A DNA stretch of 64,000 nucleotides from Winogradskyella endarachnes (GTDB lineage: Bacteria; Bacteroidota; Bacteroidia; Flavobacteriales; Flavobacteriaceae). The stretch spans positions 868,001 through 932,000 of the forward strand of contig NZ_WOWS01000001.1 of assembly GCF_009741275.1 (NCBI RefSeq). Direction: 5' to 3'. Below, piece by piece: positions 35,133-45,058 of the stretch (positions are counted from its first letter, which is position 1; the number at the start of each line of letters is the position of its first letter). The translations under genes were made by a program, and so were the position numbers. Under the pieces are notes generated by a model. That model ran no database searches. It was not told the origin of the DNA and was given only the letters and a program-made list of their open reading frames with translations.

Positions 35133-35207
35133 TCGGGGTGGCAGGATTCGAACCTGCGGCCTCCACGTCCCAAACGTGGCGCGATAACCGGGCTACGCTA
35201 CACCCCG
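35133..35207 (-). tRNA. tRNA-Pro (anticodon TGG)
   Basis: A 75-nt cloverleaf on the minus strand. The acceptor stem is CGGGGTG / CACCCCG with discriminator A. The anticodon arm is CCACG-TTTGGGA-CGTGG, giving anticodon TGG (reads CCN proline codons), and the T-arm contains GGTTCGAATCC. CCA is not encoded. Confidence 0.97.
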
Positions 35208-35233
35208 AATTTTGGTTTCCCAATTTCGGACTG

Positions 35234-35262
35234 CAAATATATAGATTTTCTTTATAATCCAA
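35234..35262 (-). promoter_or_regulatory. Promoter of tRNA-Pro
   Basis: On the minus strand, TTG (35260-35262) is followed by 18 bases and TATATTTG (35234-35241), matching the Bacteroidota -33 TTG / -7 TAnnTTTG consensus. It is placed 26 bases before the mature 5' end. Confidence 0.65.
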
Positions 35263-35419
35263 CAACATTTTACTAACTTTAAAAAAGTATTTTTTTAGCC
35301 TATATTTAATCTATTAATTCTTGAGTTGTATCTCTATAAAATTTAAATACTTTCAAGTCCATTTATTTAAATTTTATTATTTACCAGTATAAGCAAATAC
35401 CAGTACAAAACCTAGTAGA

Positions 35420-35848
35420 ATGAAAAACCAATTTTTCGCCATTTGTTTTTTAGCTATTAATCTAGCTTGTAATTCAAATTCTAAAACATCAAATACATTG
35501 ACCAAAAACCAAGAACCTCAACCTCTAGAGGATAGTATTAAAAGAGGTCAGCCAATTTACAAAAACCAATGTTCGGTTTGCCATACACCATCTGGCAAGG
35601 GAATTCCTAATGTCTTTCCACCTCTCGCAGAATCGGATTATTTAATAAAAAAACAAACGGAAAGTATAAAAGCTATAAAACATGGCTTATCTGGTAAAAT
35701 CATTGTTAATGGTGTTACTTATAATGGTTCAATGCCTTCTTTTAGCTTAAGCAATCAAGAAATTGCCGATGTAATGAATTATATTAATAATAGTTGGGGA
35801 AATAAGAATAGTGATGTAGTTACTGTAGATAAAGTTTCAGAGTTATAG
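35420..35848 (+). CDS. Monoheme c-type cytochrome lipoprotein
   Basis: A 142-aa lipoprotein (lipobox Cys at 17, NLAC) with one c-type heme site C51-SV-CH55 and a probable axial Met at 105 (YNGSMPSF). This is a class I cytochrome c domain of the periplasmic electron-carrier type. The membrane anchor would place it on the periplasmic or outer-membrane face. It is a single gene with no oxidase genes nearby; the redox partner is unknown. Confidence 0.9.
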   Translation: MKNQFFAICFLAINLACNSNSKTSNTLTKNQEPQPLEDSIKRGQPIYKNQCSVCHTPSGKGIPNVFPPLAESDYLIKKQTESIKAIKHGLSGKIIVNGVTYNGSMPSFSLSNQEIADVMNYINNSWGNKNSDVVTVDKVSEL

Positions 35849-35870
35849 CCAATCATTATACTTAAATATA

Positions 35871-35878
35871 TAAATTTG
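35871..35878 (+). promoter_or_regulatory. -7 element of the udk operon promoter
   Basis: TAAATTTG, 29 bases before the udk start. Confidence 0.5.
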
Positions 35879-35907
35879 TAGCATTCAAAACTAATCAATA
35901 TTTAAAT

Positions 35908-36513
35908 ATGCTAATTATAGGAATTGCAGGTGGAACTGGCTGCGGAAAAACAACAGTAGTCAACACTATTTTAAAAGAATTACCAGAAGGTGAAGTTGGT
36001 GTAATATCTCAAGACTCTTACTATAAAGACACTACGCATTTAAGTTTTGAAGAGCGTGTAAAAATTAATTTTGACCATCCTAGATCTATTGATTTTGAAT
36101 TATTAGAACAACATTTAAAAGAATTAAAAGAAGGTAAATCAGTAGACCAACCTGTCTACTCTTTTGTTAAGCACAATAGAACAGGTGATGTCATTGTCAC
36201 TAAACCCAGAAAAGTTATGATTGTAGAAGGAATTTTAATTCTTTCGCACTCAGAAATTCGCAATCTTTTTGATATCAAAATCTTTGTACATGCAGATTCA
36301 GACGAACGATTAATTCGTCGTTTAAAAAGAGACATTTCAGAGCGAGGACGAGATATCGATGAAGTTTTATTGCGTTACCAAAACACGTTAAAACCTATGC
36401 ATCAGCAATTTATTGAACCAATGAAGGAGTATGCAGATATTATAATTCCTAACAACAAGTACAACACAGTAGCTGTAGATATCGTTAAAACTATAATTAA
36501 CGAAAGATTATAA
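35908..36513 (+). CDS. udk: Uridine kinase
   Basis: A 201-aa P-loop kinase that phosphorylates uridine and cytidine in pyrimidine salvage. The Walker A motif is GGTGCGKTTVV (about 8-18), with SQDSYYKD and FDHPRSIDFELL typical of udk, and the RRLKRDISERGRDIDEVLLRY lid region. It is the first gene of an operon; its stop shares a base with the start of the divIC-like gene. Confidence 0.96.
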   Translation: MLIIGIAGGTGCGKTTVVNTILKELPEGEVGVISQDSYYKDTTHLSFEERVKINFDHPRSIDFELLEQHLKELKEGKSVDQPVYSFVKHNRTGDVIVTKPRKVMIVEGILILSHSEIRNLFDIKIFVHADSDERLIRRLKRDISERGRDIDEVLLRYQNTLKPMHQQFIEPMKEYADIIIPNNKYNTVAVDIVKTIINERL

Positions 36514-36839
36514 TGAGCATTTTAAATTCTAAATATCTAAAACCCTTTAAGAACGTATATATAATTGTTATAGTCGTTTTTGTAGTGTGGATGTTATTTT
36601 TTGATGCACATTCTTGGTTATTTCATCACGAATTGAACCAAGACATTGAAGAGTTAGAATACCAAAAAGAACATTATAAAAATGAAATGGCAAAAGATGA
36701 TAAAGCCATTAAAGAATTAAGTACTGACGAAGGTATTGAACGTACAGCCCGAGAAAATTATTATATGAAAAAGCCAAACGAGGATATTTATATAATTGAA
36801 TACCAAGACAGTATTGTGAAACAATCAGAAGATGAGTAA
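36513..36839 (+). CDS. Septum formation initiator family protein (FtsB/DivIC-like)
   Basis: A 108-aa bitopic protein: a short N-terminal cytoplasmic part, a membrane helix (about 15-33), a coiled coil (about 40-75, NQDIEELEYQKEHYKNEMAKDDKAIKEL) and the EGIERTARENYYMKKPNEDIYIIE segment typical of FtsB/DivIC. These proteins bridge FtsQ and FtsL in the divisome. The 1-bp overlap with udk and 8-bp overlap with mutA indicate co-translation. Confidence 0.92.
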   Translation: MSILNSKYLKPFKNVYIIVIVVFVVWMLFFDAHSWLFHHELNQDIEELEYQKEHYKNEMAKDDKAIKELSTDEGIERTARENYYMKKPNEDIYIIEYQDSIVKQSEDE

Positions 36840-38211
36840 ATCATTATTTAAAGAATTTGAGGCCGTTTCTTCAAAAGCATGGAAACAAAAAATACAAGTT
36901 GACTTAAAAGGAGCAGATTATAACGATGAACTGATCTGGAAAACTAATGAAGACATCAATGTAAAACCCTTTTACCATGCTGACGAGTTTGAAACGCTGG
37001 CAGAAGTTTCAAATAGCAAGGCTACCCAATGGAAAATCTCTCAATACATCGTTGTCACCAATGCAGAAAATGCAAATTTAAAAGCCATAGATGCTATAAA
37101 TAGAGGCGCAGAAAGTATATTCTTTAAAATAACGTCAAGAGACATTAGCGCAGAAATATTATTTCAAAATATAGATCTCTCAAAAACCAACATAAATGTA
37201 ATATGTAGTTTTCTTTCTGAAGATTATATTAAAAATCTTTTATCAGAAGTAAATTACAAAACCGAACTACCAAAAATCACCATACACACAGATATTATTG
37301 GTAACCTTGCAAAGACAGGTAATTGGTACAAAAGCTTAAACGACGACTATAAAATTTTTGAAAACATTATAAATACAACGCAACAACTAAGTGTTGATTT
37401 AAGTCTTTACCAAAATGCTGGCGCAACTATTGTTCAACAATTAGCATATGGATTAGCCCATGTTAATGAGTATTTAAACCACTTTGAAGCATCTAAAAAC
37501 AGTAATCTCAACAACATTACCGTTACATTCAATATCGCTGTTGGTGGTAATTATTTTTTCGAAATCGCAAAAACAAGAGCTTTACGTCAATTATGGTCTA
37601 CCTTAGCAGCAGCATATAATCTCAAAACAGAGTGTAACATCATCGCAACACCAAGCAAACGTAATAAAACAATTTACGATTATAACGTAAATATGCTACG
37701 TACAACAACAGAATGTATGAGTGCTATATTAGGTGGTGCAAACATAATCTGTAACCAACCTTATGATGCAATATTCCATAAATCAAATGAGTTTGGTGAT
37801 CGCATTGCCAGAAACCAATTGTTAATTCTTAAAAACGAAAGTTATTTTAATAAAGTAAACAATCCTGCAGATGGCGCATACTATATAGAAAGTTTAACGA
37901 CGCAGTTAGCAGAAAAAGCTTTAGAAATTTTTAAAAATATTGAAGCTAATGGAGGTTTTTTAAGTCAACTTAAAACAGGAACGATTCAAAGAAAAATAAA
38001 AGAAAGCGCCTCTAAAGAACAAACTGAATTTGATGCTGAAAAGCTGATACTTTTAGGTACAAACAAGTACCCAAATGCTTTAGATAAAATGAAAGATAAT
38101 TTAGAAATTAGTCCGTTTTTAAAAATAGAAAAACGCAAAACTCTAATTGAACCTATAATTAAAAAAAGATTATCTGAAAAACTGGAAAACAAAAGATTAA
38201 ACCAAGAATAA
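36832..38211 (+). CDS. mutA: Methylmalonyl-CoA mutase small (beta) subunit, short form
   Basis: A 459-aa protein with the substrate-binding barrel of methylmalonyl-CoA mutase (AGATIVQQLAYGLAHVNEYL, ALRQLWSTLAAAYN, NMLRTTTECMSAILGGANIICNQPYD, NPADGAYYIESLT). It stops before a B12-binding domain; the classical small subunit is some 150 aa longer, so this is a short form with only the barrel. The catalytic His and B12 site are supplied by the large subunit encoded downstream. The gene overlaps divIC by 8 bp and precedes a lipoprotein gene by 3 bp. Confidence 0.9.
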   Translation: MSKSLFKEFEAVSSKAWKQKIQVDLKGADYNDELIWKTNEDINVKPFYHADEFETLAEVSNSKATQWKISQYIVVTNAENANLKAIDAINRGAESIFFKITSRDISAEILFQNIDLSKTNINVICSFLSEDYIKNLLSEVNYKTELPKITIHTDIIGNLAKTGNWYKSLNDDYKIFENIINTTQQLSVDLSLYQNAGATIVQQLAYGLAHVNEYLNHFEASKNSNLNNITVTFNIAVGGNYFFEIAKTRALRQLWSTLAAAYNLKTECNIIATPSKRNKTIYDYNVNMLRTTTECMSAILGGANIICNQPYDAIFHKSNEFGDRIARNQLLILKNESYFNKVNNPADGAYYIESLTTQLAEKALEIFKNIEANGGFLSQLKTGTIQRKIKESASKEQTEFDAEKLILLGTNKYPNALDKMKDNLEISPFLKIEKRKTLIEPIIKKRLSEKLENKRLNQE

Positions 38212-38214
38212 TAT

Positions 38215-38859
38215 ATGACATTGAAAAAACCTATTGTATTAATTTTTATATTACCTCTGCTGCTTTTAACTTCATGCTATGAGGTTGCAAATGAAATAAA
38301 AAATTGGACAGAAATCAATGCCTCAGACCAACTTTTTGGCAAACAACATTATTTAGATAAAGATGGCATAAAAGTCTTTTTACCAGAAAGTTTTAAGCCA
38401 TACAATGCTGTTGAATACAATCAATTAATTGACTCATTAGTTGTTGATAATAAAAAATTAAAAATTGAACAAAAACGTCTCAAAACCATGCGAGAAATAG
38501 AGGGAAATCACTACATTTTTTTCGATAGTACAGCGTATTCCACCTATACAATAAATACAATTCCATATACACCAATTACAAGACAAGATGCAAAATATTT
38601 GTTAGGTATAATAAGGCAAAATCAAGATAATTTATCTCAGCTTACAGATTTAAAATACACTAAACTAACAGCCAAACACAACAATAATGGTAATACTCAA
38701 GTTTTTAAAGCCATTTACAAAGTTGAAAACGAAGATAATTATCACCAAATATTTCAACATATATACTTTGTGTCTTCAAATAAAAAAACAGCATTCATAA
38801 ATCTATCTACACCTTTTGATGTGAATTTTGACCCGTTTTTAGAAAAAATGATATTATGA
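38215..38859 (+). CDS. Lipoprotein of unknown function between mutA and mutB
   Basis: A 214-aa lipoprotein (lipobox Cys at 21, LLTSC) with a soluble body lacking recognisable motifs. It starts 3 bp after mutA and its stop overlaps the mutB start (ATGA), so it is tightly embedded in the mutase operon although it is an envelope protein. The link to propionate or methylmalonyl metabolism is unclear. Confidence 0.8.
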   Translation: MTLKKPIVLIFILPLLLLTSCYEVANEIKNWTEINASDQLFGKQHYLDKDGIKVFLPESFKPYNAVEYNQLIDSLVVDNKKLKIEQKRLKTMREIEGNHYIFFDSTAYSTYTINTIPYTPITRQDAKYLLGIIRQNQDNLSQLTDLKYTKLTAKHNNNGNTQVFKAIYKVENEDNYHQIFQHIYFVSSNKKTAFINLSTPFDVNFDPFLEKMIL

Positions 38860-40982
38860 GTAGAAAAAATCTTCAACATTTAACGTTAAAGTCCACCGCT
38901 CAAAATTTTGAATTAAATACTCAAGAGGAATTCTTAACGGCTGAAAATATTAAGGTAAAAACTACCTACTCTAAGCAAGACATTAAGGATTTAGAACATT
39001 TAAATTTTGTTGCTGGCATTGCACCAAATCTTCGAGGTCCATATTCAACCATGTATGTTCGTAGACCATGGACTATTAGACAATATGCTGGTTTTTCTAC
39101 CGCAGAAGAAAGCAATGCTTTCTACCGTAGAAATTTAGCTGCTGGCCAAAAAGGATTGTCCGTTGCCTTTGATTTAGCCACTCATAGAGGTTATGATTCT
39201 GACCACAAACGCGTAATTGGTGATGTTGGTAAAGCTGGTGTAGCAATCGATTCGGTTGAAGACATGAAAATTCTATTCGACCAAATTCCACTAGATAAAA
39301 TGTCTGTTTCCATGACCATGAATGGTGCCGTTTTGCCAATTATGGCATTTTATATTGTAGCAGCTGAAGAACAAGGTGTTAAACCAGAACAACTAGCAGG
39401 TACCATTCAAAATGACATTTTAAAGGAGTTTATGGTAAGAAATACGTATATCTATCCTCCTACACCTTCAATGAAAATAATTTCAGATATTTTTAAATAT
39501 ACCAGTAAAAACATGCCTAAATTTAACAGTATTAGCATTTCTGGTTACCACATGCAAGAAGCTGGTGCTACTTGCGATATTGAGCTAGCATACACCTTAG
39601 CTGATGGATTAGAATATATAAGAAAAGGATTAGCTGCGGGTATGGACATTGACACCTTTGCGCCTCGTCTTTCGTTCTTTTGGGCTATAGGCATGAATCA
39701 TTTTATGGAAATTGCAAAAATGCGTGCAGCTCGTATGCTTTGGGCAAAATTAGTGAAGCAATTCAACCCAAAAAATCAAAAATCTTTAGCACTGAGAACA
39801 CATTGCCAAACTTCTGGATGGAGCTTAACAGAACAAGACCCTTTTAATAATGTAGCCAGAACATGCATAGAAGCAACTGCTGCTGCTTTTGGTGGCACAC
39901 AAAGTTTGCACACTAATGCGTTAGACGAAGCTATAGCATTACCCACAGATTTTTCTGCTCGTATTGCTAGAAATACACAAATTTATCTACAAGAAGAAAC
40001 ACAAATTACCAAAACTGTTGACCCTTGGGCTGGCAGTTATTATGTAGAAAAATTAACCGATGATATTGTAAACCAAGCTTGGAAACTTATTGAAGAGGTT
40101 GAAGCATTAGGCGGTATGACTAAAGCTATTGAAGCCGGCATCCCTAAACTACGAATTGAAGAAGCTGCAGCGCGTAAACAAGCACGTATAGATTCTGGCC
40201 AAGATATAATTGTTGGAGTTAATAAATACAAATTAGAGGAAGAAGACCCAATCTCTACTTTAGAAGTTGATAACAAAACCGTTCGTCTACAACAAATAGA
40301 TCGCTTAAACCATATAAAAGCAACTAGAAATACAGACGCAGTAACCAAAGCATTATCTAAATTAACAGCATCTGCAAAGACAAGTGAAGATAATTTATTA
40401 GCTTTAGCTGTAGATGCAGCAAGAAAACGTGCAACTTTAGGTGAAATAAGCGATGCTTTAGAAGCCGAATTTGGACGACACAAAGCACAAATTAAATCAT
40501 TTTCTGGCGTGTATAGTAAAGAAATAAAAGACGATAAATCTTTTGCGAAAGCAAAAGAGCTAGCAGACCAATTTGCAGAACAAGACGGAAGACGTCCTAG
40601 AATAATGATTGCAAAAATGGGACAAGATGGCCATGATCGTGGCGCAAAAGTAGTCGCTACTGGTTATGCAGATGTTGGTTTTGATGTAGATATTGGACCT
40701 TTATTTCAAACACCACAAGAAGCTGCAAAACAAGCTGTAGAAAATGATGTACACATACTTGGTGTTTCTTCATTAGCTGCAGGCCATAAAACTTTAGTTC
40801 CGCAAGTCATTAAAGAACTTAAAAATTACGGACGCGAAGATATTATGGTTATTGTTGGTGGTGTTATTCCAAAGCAAGATTATCAATATCTATTTGATGC
40901 TGGAGCAGCAGCAGTATTTGGTCCTGGTACAAAAATTAGTGATGCTGCAATACGGCTATTAGAGATATTGATTGATGCGTAA
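38856..40982 (+). CDS. mutB: Methylmalonyl-CoA mutase large (alpha) subunit
   Basis: A 708-aa B12 enzyme interconverting succinyl-CoA and methylmalonyl-CoA. The N-terminal barrel contains [35 protein letters not shown] and [17 protein letters not shown]; the C-terminal B12 domain has the DxHxxG motif (D591, H593, G596 in GQDGHDRG), where H593 is the lower axial ligand. The length is standard. It overlaps the lipoprotein gene by 4 bp and the hydrolase gene by 8 bp. Confidence 0.97.
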   Translation: MSRKNLQHLTLKSTAQNFELNTQEEFLTAENIKVKTTYSKQDIKDLEHLNFVAGIAPNLRGPYSTMYVRRPWTIRQYAGFSTAEESNAFYRRNLAAGQKGLSVAFDLATHRGYDSDHKRVIGDVGKAGVAIDSVEDMKILFDQIPLDKMSVSMTMNGAVLPIMAFYIVAAEEQGVKPEQLAGTIQNDILKEFMVRNTYIYPPTPSMKIISDIFKYTSKNMPKFNSISISGYHMQEAGATCDIELAYTLADGLEYIRKGLAAGMDIDTFAPRLSFFWAIGMNHFMEIAKMRAARMLWAKLVKQFNPKNQKSLALRTHCQTSGWSLTEQDPFNNVARTCIEATAAAFGGTQSLHTNALDEAIALPTDFSARIARNTQIYLQEETQITKTVDPWAGSYYVEKLTDDIVNQAWKLIEEVEALGGMTKAIEAGIPKLRIEEAAARKQARIDSGQDIIVGVNKYKLEEEDPISTLEVDNKTVRLQQIDRLNHIKATRNTDAVTKALSKLTASAKTSEDNLLALAVDAARKRATLGEISDALEAEFGRHKAQIKSFSGVYSKEIKDDKSFAKAKELADQFAEQDGRRPRIMIAKMGQDGHDRGAKVVATGYADVGFDVDIGPLFQTPQEAAKQAVENDVHILGVSSLAAGHKTLVPQVIKELKNYGREDIMVIVGGVIPKQDYQYLFDAGAAAVFGPGTKISDAAIRLLEILIDA

Positions 40983-41937
40983 TTCAACTCCAAAACGAAG
41001 GTTTAAAATACTAAAAAGAATCATTGTAATTATAGTAATTTTTGGTGTATTAATTACTCATTTCATCATTCCTAGATTAATCACTGAAATTAGAAATCCT
41101 GTAGTTAATTTAATAAACCGAAATAAGGTAAAGACTGCCAAAATTACTCTAAATGACAATAAAGACATCAAAAGAAAAGATCTTATTATAACGTCTTTTG
41201 ACAGTATTAATTTATCTGGTAGATTATCATTTTCTAGTTTAGATTCTACTAAAGGTACTATTATACTTTTGCATGGCATTCGCTCAAACAAAGAAGCCTT
41301 TTTAGAGTTAAGTACTTTTTTAGCTCAGAATGGTTTTAATTCTTTTGCCTTAGATTCTAGAGCACATGGAGAAAGTGAAGGTCAGTTTTGCACCTTTGGT
41401 GTTAATGAAAAACAAGACGTAAAGAATGTTATAGATTATTTAATTAATAAAGAACAACTTAACAATATTGGTATTTGGGGACAGTCTCTTGGTGGAGCTA
41501 TTGGATTACAAGCTATGGGATTTGACAAACGTATTAAATTTGGAATTATAGAAAGTACATTTTCAGACTTCAGGTCTATTGTACACGATTATTTTCAGCT
41601 TAATGTAGGTTTTAGCTATAAACCATTTTCAAATTACTTAGTAAACAGAGCTGCTGATATTGCAAATTTTAATGTTAACGATGCCAACCCACTTTTATAT
41701 TGCAAAAAAATTACCCAACCTATTATAGTGGTTCATGGTACAAAAGACGACCGAATTAATATAAACTACGGAAAAGCTAATTTTTTAAACATAAAAAGTA
41801 AAAACAAAGAATTTTTAGAAGTTGAAAACGCTAATCATCTCAATGTCTGGAAAACTGGAGGCACAGCGTACTTTGAAAAACTATTACAATTTTTAAATAA
41901 AAATTCCGTGAAGCAACTAAAAATTAAAGACAATTAA
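40975..41937 (+). CDS. Membrane-anchored alpha/beta hydrolase
   Basis: A 320-aa protein with one N-terminal membrane helix (about 12-32) and an alpha/beta hydrolase domain with nucleophile elbow G169-Q-S171-L-G, oxyanion [10 protein letters not shown] and a C-terminal catalytic His in ENANHLNVW. It resembles the BAAT/dienelactone-like 'FrsA/YqkD' group of bacterial hydrolases; the substrate is unknown. The start is set at ATG 40975, overlapping the mutB stop by 8 bp. Confidence 0.85.
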   Translation: MRNSTPKRRFKILKRIIVIIVIFGVLITHFIIPRLITEIRNPVVNLINRNKVKTAKITLNDNKDIKRKDLIITSFDSINLSGRLSFSSLDSTKGTIILLHGIRSNKEAFLELSTFLAQNGFNSFALDSRAHGESEGQFCTFGVNEKQDVKNVIDYLINKEQLNNIGIWGQSLGGAIGLQAMGFDKRIKFGIIESTFSDFRSIVHDYFQLNVGFSYKPFSNYLVNRAADIANFNVNDANPLLYCKKITQPIIVVHGTKDDRININYGKANFLNIKSKNKEFLEVENANHLNVWKTGGTAYFEKLLQFLNKNSVKQLKIKDN

Positions 41938-42023
41938 ATCTTTAATTTATTGTTAACAAATTCAATTTTCTAAAGTCGTAAATAATCGTAATTTTATCAC
42001 TTCATTCCTAAGAACATTATTAA

Positions 42024-42791
42024 ATGGGTAAAATCATTGCAATAGCAAACCAAAAGGGAGGCGTTGGTAAGACCACAACCTCAGTAAATCTTGCAGCTTC
42101 ATTAGGTGCATTAGAGAAAAAAGTATTACTTATAGATGCAGACCCACAAGCCAACGCAAGTTCTGGTTTAGGTTTAGATGTAGATGCTGTTGATATTGGC
42201 TCTTACCAATTAATAGAGCATTCTATTGAGGCAAAAGAAGCTATTGTAGCTTCAAATGCTCCAAACGTAGATGTAATACCTGCACATATAGACCTTGTAG
42301 CTATTGAAATAGAATTAGTAGATAAGGAAGAACGTGAGTATATGTTAAAAAAGGCTATTCATGGCTTAAAAGAAGATTATGATTATATTTTAATTGACTG
42401 TGCACCATCTTTAGGTTTATTAACTCTAAATGCTCTTACTTCTGCAGATTCTGTAATAATACCTATACAATGCGAGTATTTTGCGCTTGAAGGTTTAGGA
42501 AAACTGTTAAATACTATTAAAAGTGTACAAAAAATTCATAACCAAGCGTTAGATATAGAAGGCATGCTTTTAACCATGTTCGATTCACGTTTACGATTAT
42601 CAAATCAAGTAGTAGAAGAAGTGCAGAAACACTTTAGTGATATGGTTTTTGATACTATTATTCAAAGAAACGTACGTTTAGGTGAGGCACCAAGTTATGG
42701 TGAAAGTATTATTAACTATGATGTTAGTAGTAAAGGTGCAGTAAATTATTTAAACTTAGCCAAAGAGCTGATTAAGAAAAATGAATTATAA
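42024..42791 (+). CDS. parA: Chromosome-partitioning ATPase ParA
   Basis: A 255-aa ParA/Soj-type ATPase. The deviant Walker A KGGVGKTTTSVN is at about 11-22, with LIDADPQANASSGLG and the Walker B-type DYILIDCAPSLGLLT. It lacks an N-terminal HTH, as expected for chromosomal ParA. With ParB (start codon overlapping by one base) it segregates origins. Confidence 0.97.
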   Translation: MGKIIAIANQKGGVGKTTTSVNLAASLGALEKKVLLIDADPQANASSGLGLDVDAVDIGSYQLIEHSIEAKEAIVASNAPNVDVIPAHIDLVAIEIELVDKEEREYMLKKAIHGLKEDYDYILIDCAPSLGLLTLNALTSADSVIIPIQCEYFALEGLGKLLNTIKSVQKIHNQALDIEGMLLTMFDSRLRLSNQVVEEVQKHFSDMVFDTIIQRNVRLGEAPSYGESIINYDVSSKGAVNYLNLAKELIKKNEL

Positions 42792-43696
42792 TGGCGAAAG
42801 CAACTAAAAAACAAGCATTAGGCAGAGGTCTATCGGCCTTATTAAAAGATCCTGAAAACGATATAAATTCAGCAGAAGATAAAAATGCAGATAAAGTAGT
42901 TGGTAATATTGTAGAATTAGATATTAATAGTATTGAAGTAAATCCATTTCAGCCAAGAACTAACTTTAATGAAGAAACACTGAGAGAATTAGCATCTTCT
43001 ATACGAGAACTTGGTGTAATACAACCTATAACGGTTAGAAAATTAGCATTTAACAATTACCAATTAGTTTCTGGTGAACGTCGTTTTAGAGCCTCAAAAT
43101 TAATTGGCCTAGAAACCATACCTGCTTATATTAGAATTGCCAATGACCAAGAGTCATTAGAAATGGCTTTGGTAGAAAATATTCAACGTCAAGATTTAGA
43201 TGCCATAGAAATTGCCTTGTCATACCAACGCTTAATTGATGAGATAAACCTAACGCAAGAAGAAATGAGTGAACGCGTTGGTAAAAAGCGTTCTACAATT
43301 GCAAATTACTTACGTTTACTAAAGTTAGACCCAATTATTCAAACGGGTATACGAGACGGTTTTATAAGCATGGGTCATGGTAGAGCAATAGTAAATATTG
43401 ATGACCAAGTAGACCAACTTGAGATTTATGAAAAAATAATTACCAATAAACTTTCTGTAAGAGCCACGGAACAATTAGTAAAGAATTTAAATACCGAAAC
43501 GCCTGTTAAGCCAGAAACTTCTGTTTTAGAAATTCCAAAACACATTAAAAAAGGTATTAGAGAATTTTCAGAATACTTTGGACATAAAATAGACGTTAAA
43601 GTAGCAAAGAATGGTAGCGGAAAAATCACAATTCCATTCCATTCTGAAGAAGATTTTAATAGAATTAAAAAATTAGTTCAACGTGAAACCAAATAA
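42791..43696 (+). CDS. parB: Chromosome-partitioning protein ParB
   Basis: A 301-aa ParB/Spo0J-type protein with the N-terminal CTPase/nuclease-like domain (EVNPFQPRTNFNEETLRELASSIRELGVIQPITVR and SGERRFRAS), a central HTH (TQEEMSERVGKKRSTIANYLRLLKL) and a C-terminal dimer domain. It binds parS sites near the origin and spreads as a CTP-dependent clamp. A weak parS-like site lies within the end of the gene. Confidence 0.97.
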   Translation: MAKATKKQALGRGLSALLKDPENDINSAEDKNADKVVGNIVELDINSIEVNPFQPRTNFNEETLRELASSIRELGVIQPITVRKLAFNNYQLVSGERRFRASKLIGLETIPAYIRIANDQESLEMALVENIQRQDLDAIEIALSYQRLIDEINLTQEEMSERVGKKRSTIANYLRLLKLDPIIQTGIRDGFISMGHGRAIVNIDDQVDQLEIYEKIITNKLSVRATEQLVKNLNTETPVKPETSVLEIPKHIKKGIREFSEYFGHKIDVKVAKNGSGKITIPFHSEEDFNRIKKLVQRETK

Positions 43697-44294
43697 GAAT
43701 TTCTTAGCAGTTTTATGGTGTATTATTTCATTACTGTTTACCTATGCTCAAACCGAGATAGAAACAGACAGTACTCGTGTTGCTGTTAATGATAAAGTAA
43801 TTATTTCTACAGATAGCATTGTTAAAACCGAAATAGACCCTTTAAGACCTGCAAAAGCAGCCTTTTTATCTGCTGTTTTACCTGGTTTAGGTCAGGCCTA
43901 TAATAAGAGGTATTGGAAAATACCAATAGTTATTGGTGCCATTACAGGAGGTATCTTAGTCTATGACTTTAATACGCGTCAATTAAACAGGTATAGAGAT
44001 GCTTACAAAAGACGTTTGGCAGGTTTTAAGGACGATGAATTTTATGGTGATGGAGACACACCAAATATTTCTACTGATGCTCTTGTTAGAGCACAAACAC
44101 AAGCCAGACGAAATAAAGACCTTTCTTTGCTTGTTACATTTGGTTTTTATGCTTTAAACATTTTAGATGCCAATATAGATGCACATTTGCTTCAGTTTAA
44201 TGTAGATGAAAATCTTAGTTTAAGTCCACATTATCAATATAACGAGCTCGAAAACACTTCAGATTTAGGCCTCACACTTAATTTTAAATTTTAA
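43683..44294 (+). CDS. DUF5683 domain-containing protein
   Basis: A 203-aa protein with a signal peptide (to about residue 22, TYAQ) and the DUF5683 pattern: KAAFLSAVLPGLGQAYNKRYWKIPIVIGAITGGILVYDFNTRQLNRYRDAYKRR, with two membrane helices. Function unknown. The GTG start at 43683 overlaps parB by 14 bp. Its place between parB and dapB is conserved in flavobacteria. Confidence 0.88.
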   Translation: MKPNKNFLAVLWCIISLLFTYAQTEIETDSTRVAVNDKVIISTDSIVKTEIDPLRPAKAAFLSAVLPGLGQAYNKRYWKIPIVIGAITGGILVYDFNTRQLNRYRDAYKRRLAGFKDDEFYGDGDTPNISTDALVRAQTQARRNKDLSLLVTFGFYALNILDANIDAHLLQFNVDENLSLSPHYQYNELENTSDLGLTLNFKF

Positions 44295-44295
44295 C

Positions 44296-44997
44296 ATGAA
44301 AATAGCACTACTCGGTTATGGTAGAATGGGTAAAAGCATTGAAACTATTGCCTTAAATCGCAACCATAGCATTGTATTAAAAGTTTCTGATGCTGACTCG
44401 GATTATAATTTTAAAGATGCTGAAGTTGCTATAGATTTTAGTATACCTACAGTTGCCGTTTACAATATAAAAAAAGCGCTAGACGCAGGAGTTCCTGTAA
44501 TATCCGGAACAACCGGTTGGTTAGAACAATATGATGACGTTGTTTCTTATTGCAAAGAAAAGAATGGTACATTTCTTTATGCCTCTAACTTTAGTCTAGG
44601 TGTAAACATATTTTTTGAAATCAATAAAAGACTAAGTGAATTAATGTCTGGTTTCTCTGAATATAAAATTGAAATGGAAGAAATTCATCATACAAAAAAG
44701 TTAGATGCTCCAAGCGGAACAGCTATAACTTTAGCCGAAGAAATTATTAAAAATTCTACTTATAAAAATTGGACTTTAGAGCAGCCTAAAGCTAATGAGA
44801 TTTTTATTGACGCTAAACGTATAGAAGACGTTCCTGGCACTCACGAAGTAACCTATAACTCTGAAATTGATTCTATTAGCATTAAGCATACAGCGCATAG
44901 CAGACAAGGTTTTGCGATGGGAGCCGTTATTGCAGCTGAGTGGATTAAAAACAAGAAAGGCGTCTTTACTATGAAAGATGTGTTAAACATTGGTTAA
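44296..44997 (+). CDS. dapB: 4-hydroxy-tetrahydrodipicolinate reductase
   Basis: A 233-aa enzyme of the lysine/diaminopimelate pathway. It shows the NAD(P)-binding GYGRMGKSIE, the signature GTTGW and ASNFSLGVN, and the substrate-binding EIHHTKKLDAPSGTA, with catalytic His and Lys. The length is at the short end of the family, normal for Bacteroidota. It is adjacent to the DUF5683 gene with a 1-bp gap. Confidence 0.95.
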   Translation: MKIALLGYGRMGKSIETIALNRNHSIVLKVSDADSDYNFKDAEVAIDFSIPTVAVYNIKKALDAGVPVISGTTGWLEQYDDVVSYCKEKNGTFLYASNFSLGVNIFFEINKRLSELMSGFSEYKIEMEEIHHTKKLDAPSGTAITLAEEIIKNSTYKNWTLEQPKANEIFIDAKRIEDVPGTHEVTYNSEIDSISIKHTAHSRQGFAMGAVIAAEWIKNKKGVFTMKDVLNIG

Positions 44998-45021
44998 TTT
45001 GTCAAAATTTTGAGACAAATT
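44996..45021 (+). terminator. Possible AT-rich hairpin after dapB
   Basis: Perfect 8-bp inverted repeat AATTTGTC / GACAAATT with a 10-nt spacer containing AAAATTTT, directly at the dapB stop. No T-run follows, so it may be a weak terminator or a regulatory site for lepB. Confidence 0.35.
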
Positions 45022-45058
45022 GAAATAATTTACAACCTACTAGATTAAATACTACATT

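Noticed and set aside
36832-38211. mutA shortened by a frameshift
   Set aside because: The frame is intact, the stop is followed at once by the next gene, and no B12-domain sequence is found in other frames downstream; it is a natural short form.
40040-40483. 147-aa minus-strand open frame inside mutB
   Set aside because: Fully inside a strongly conserved enzyme gene and without any known features; a shadow frame.
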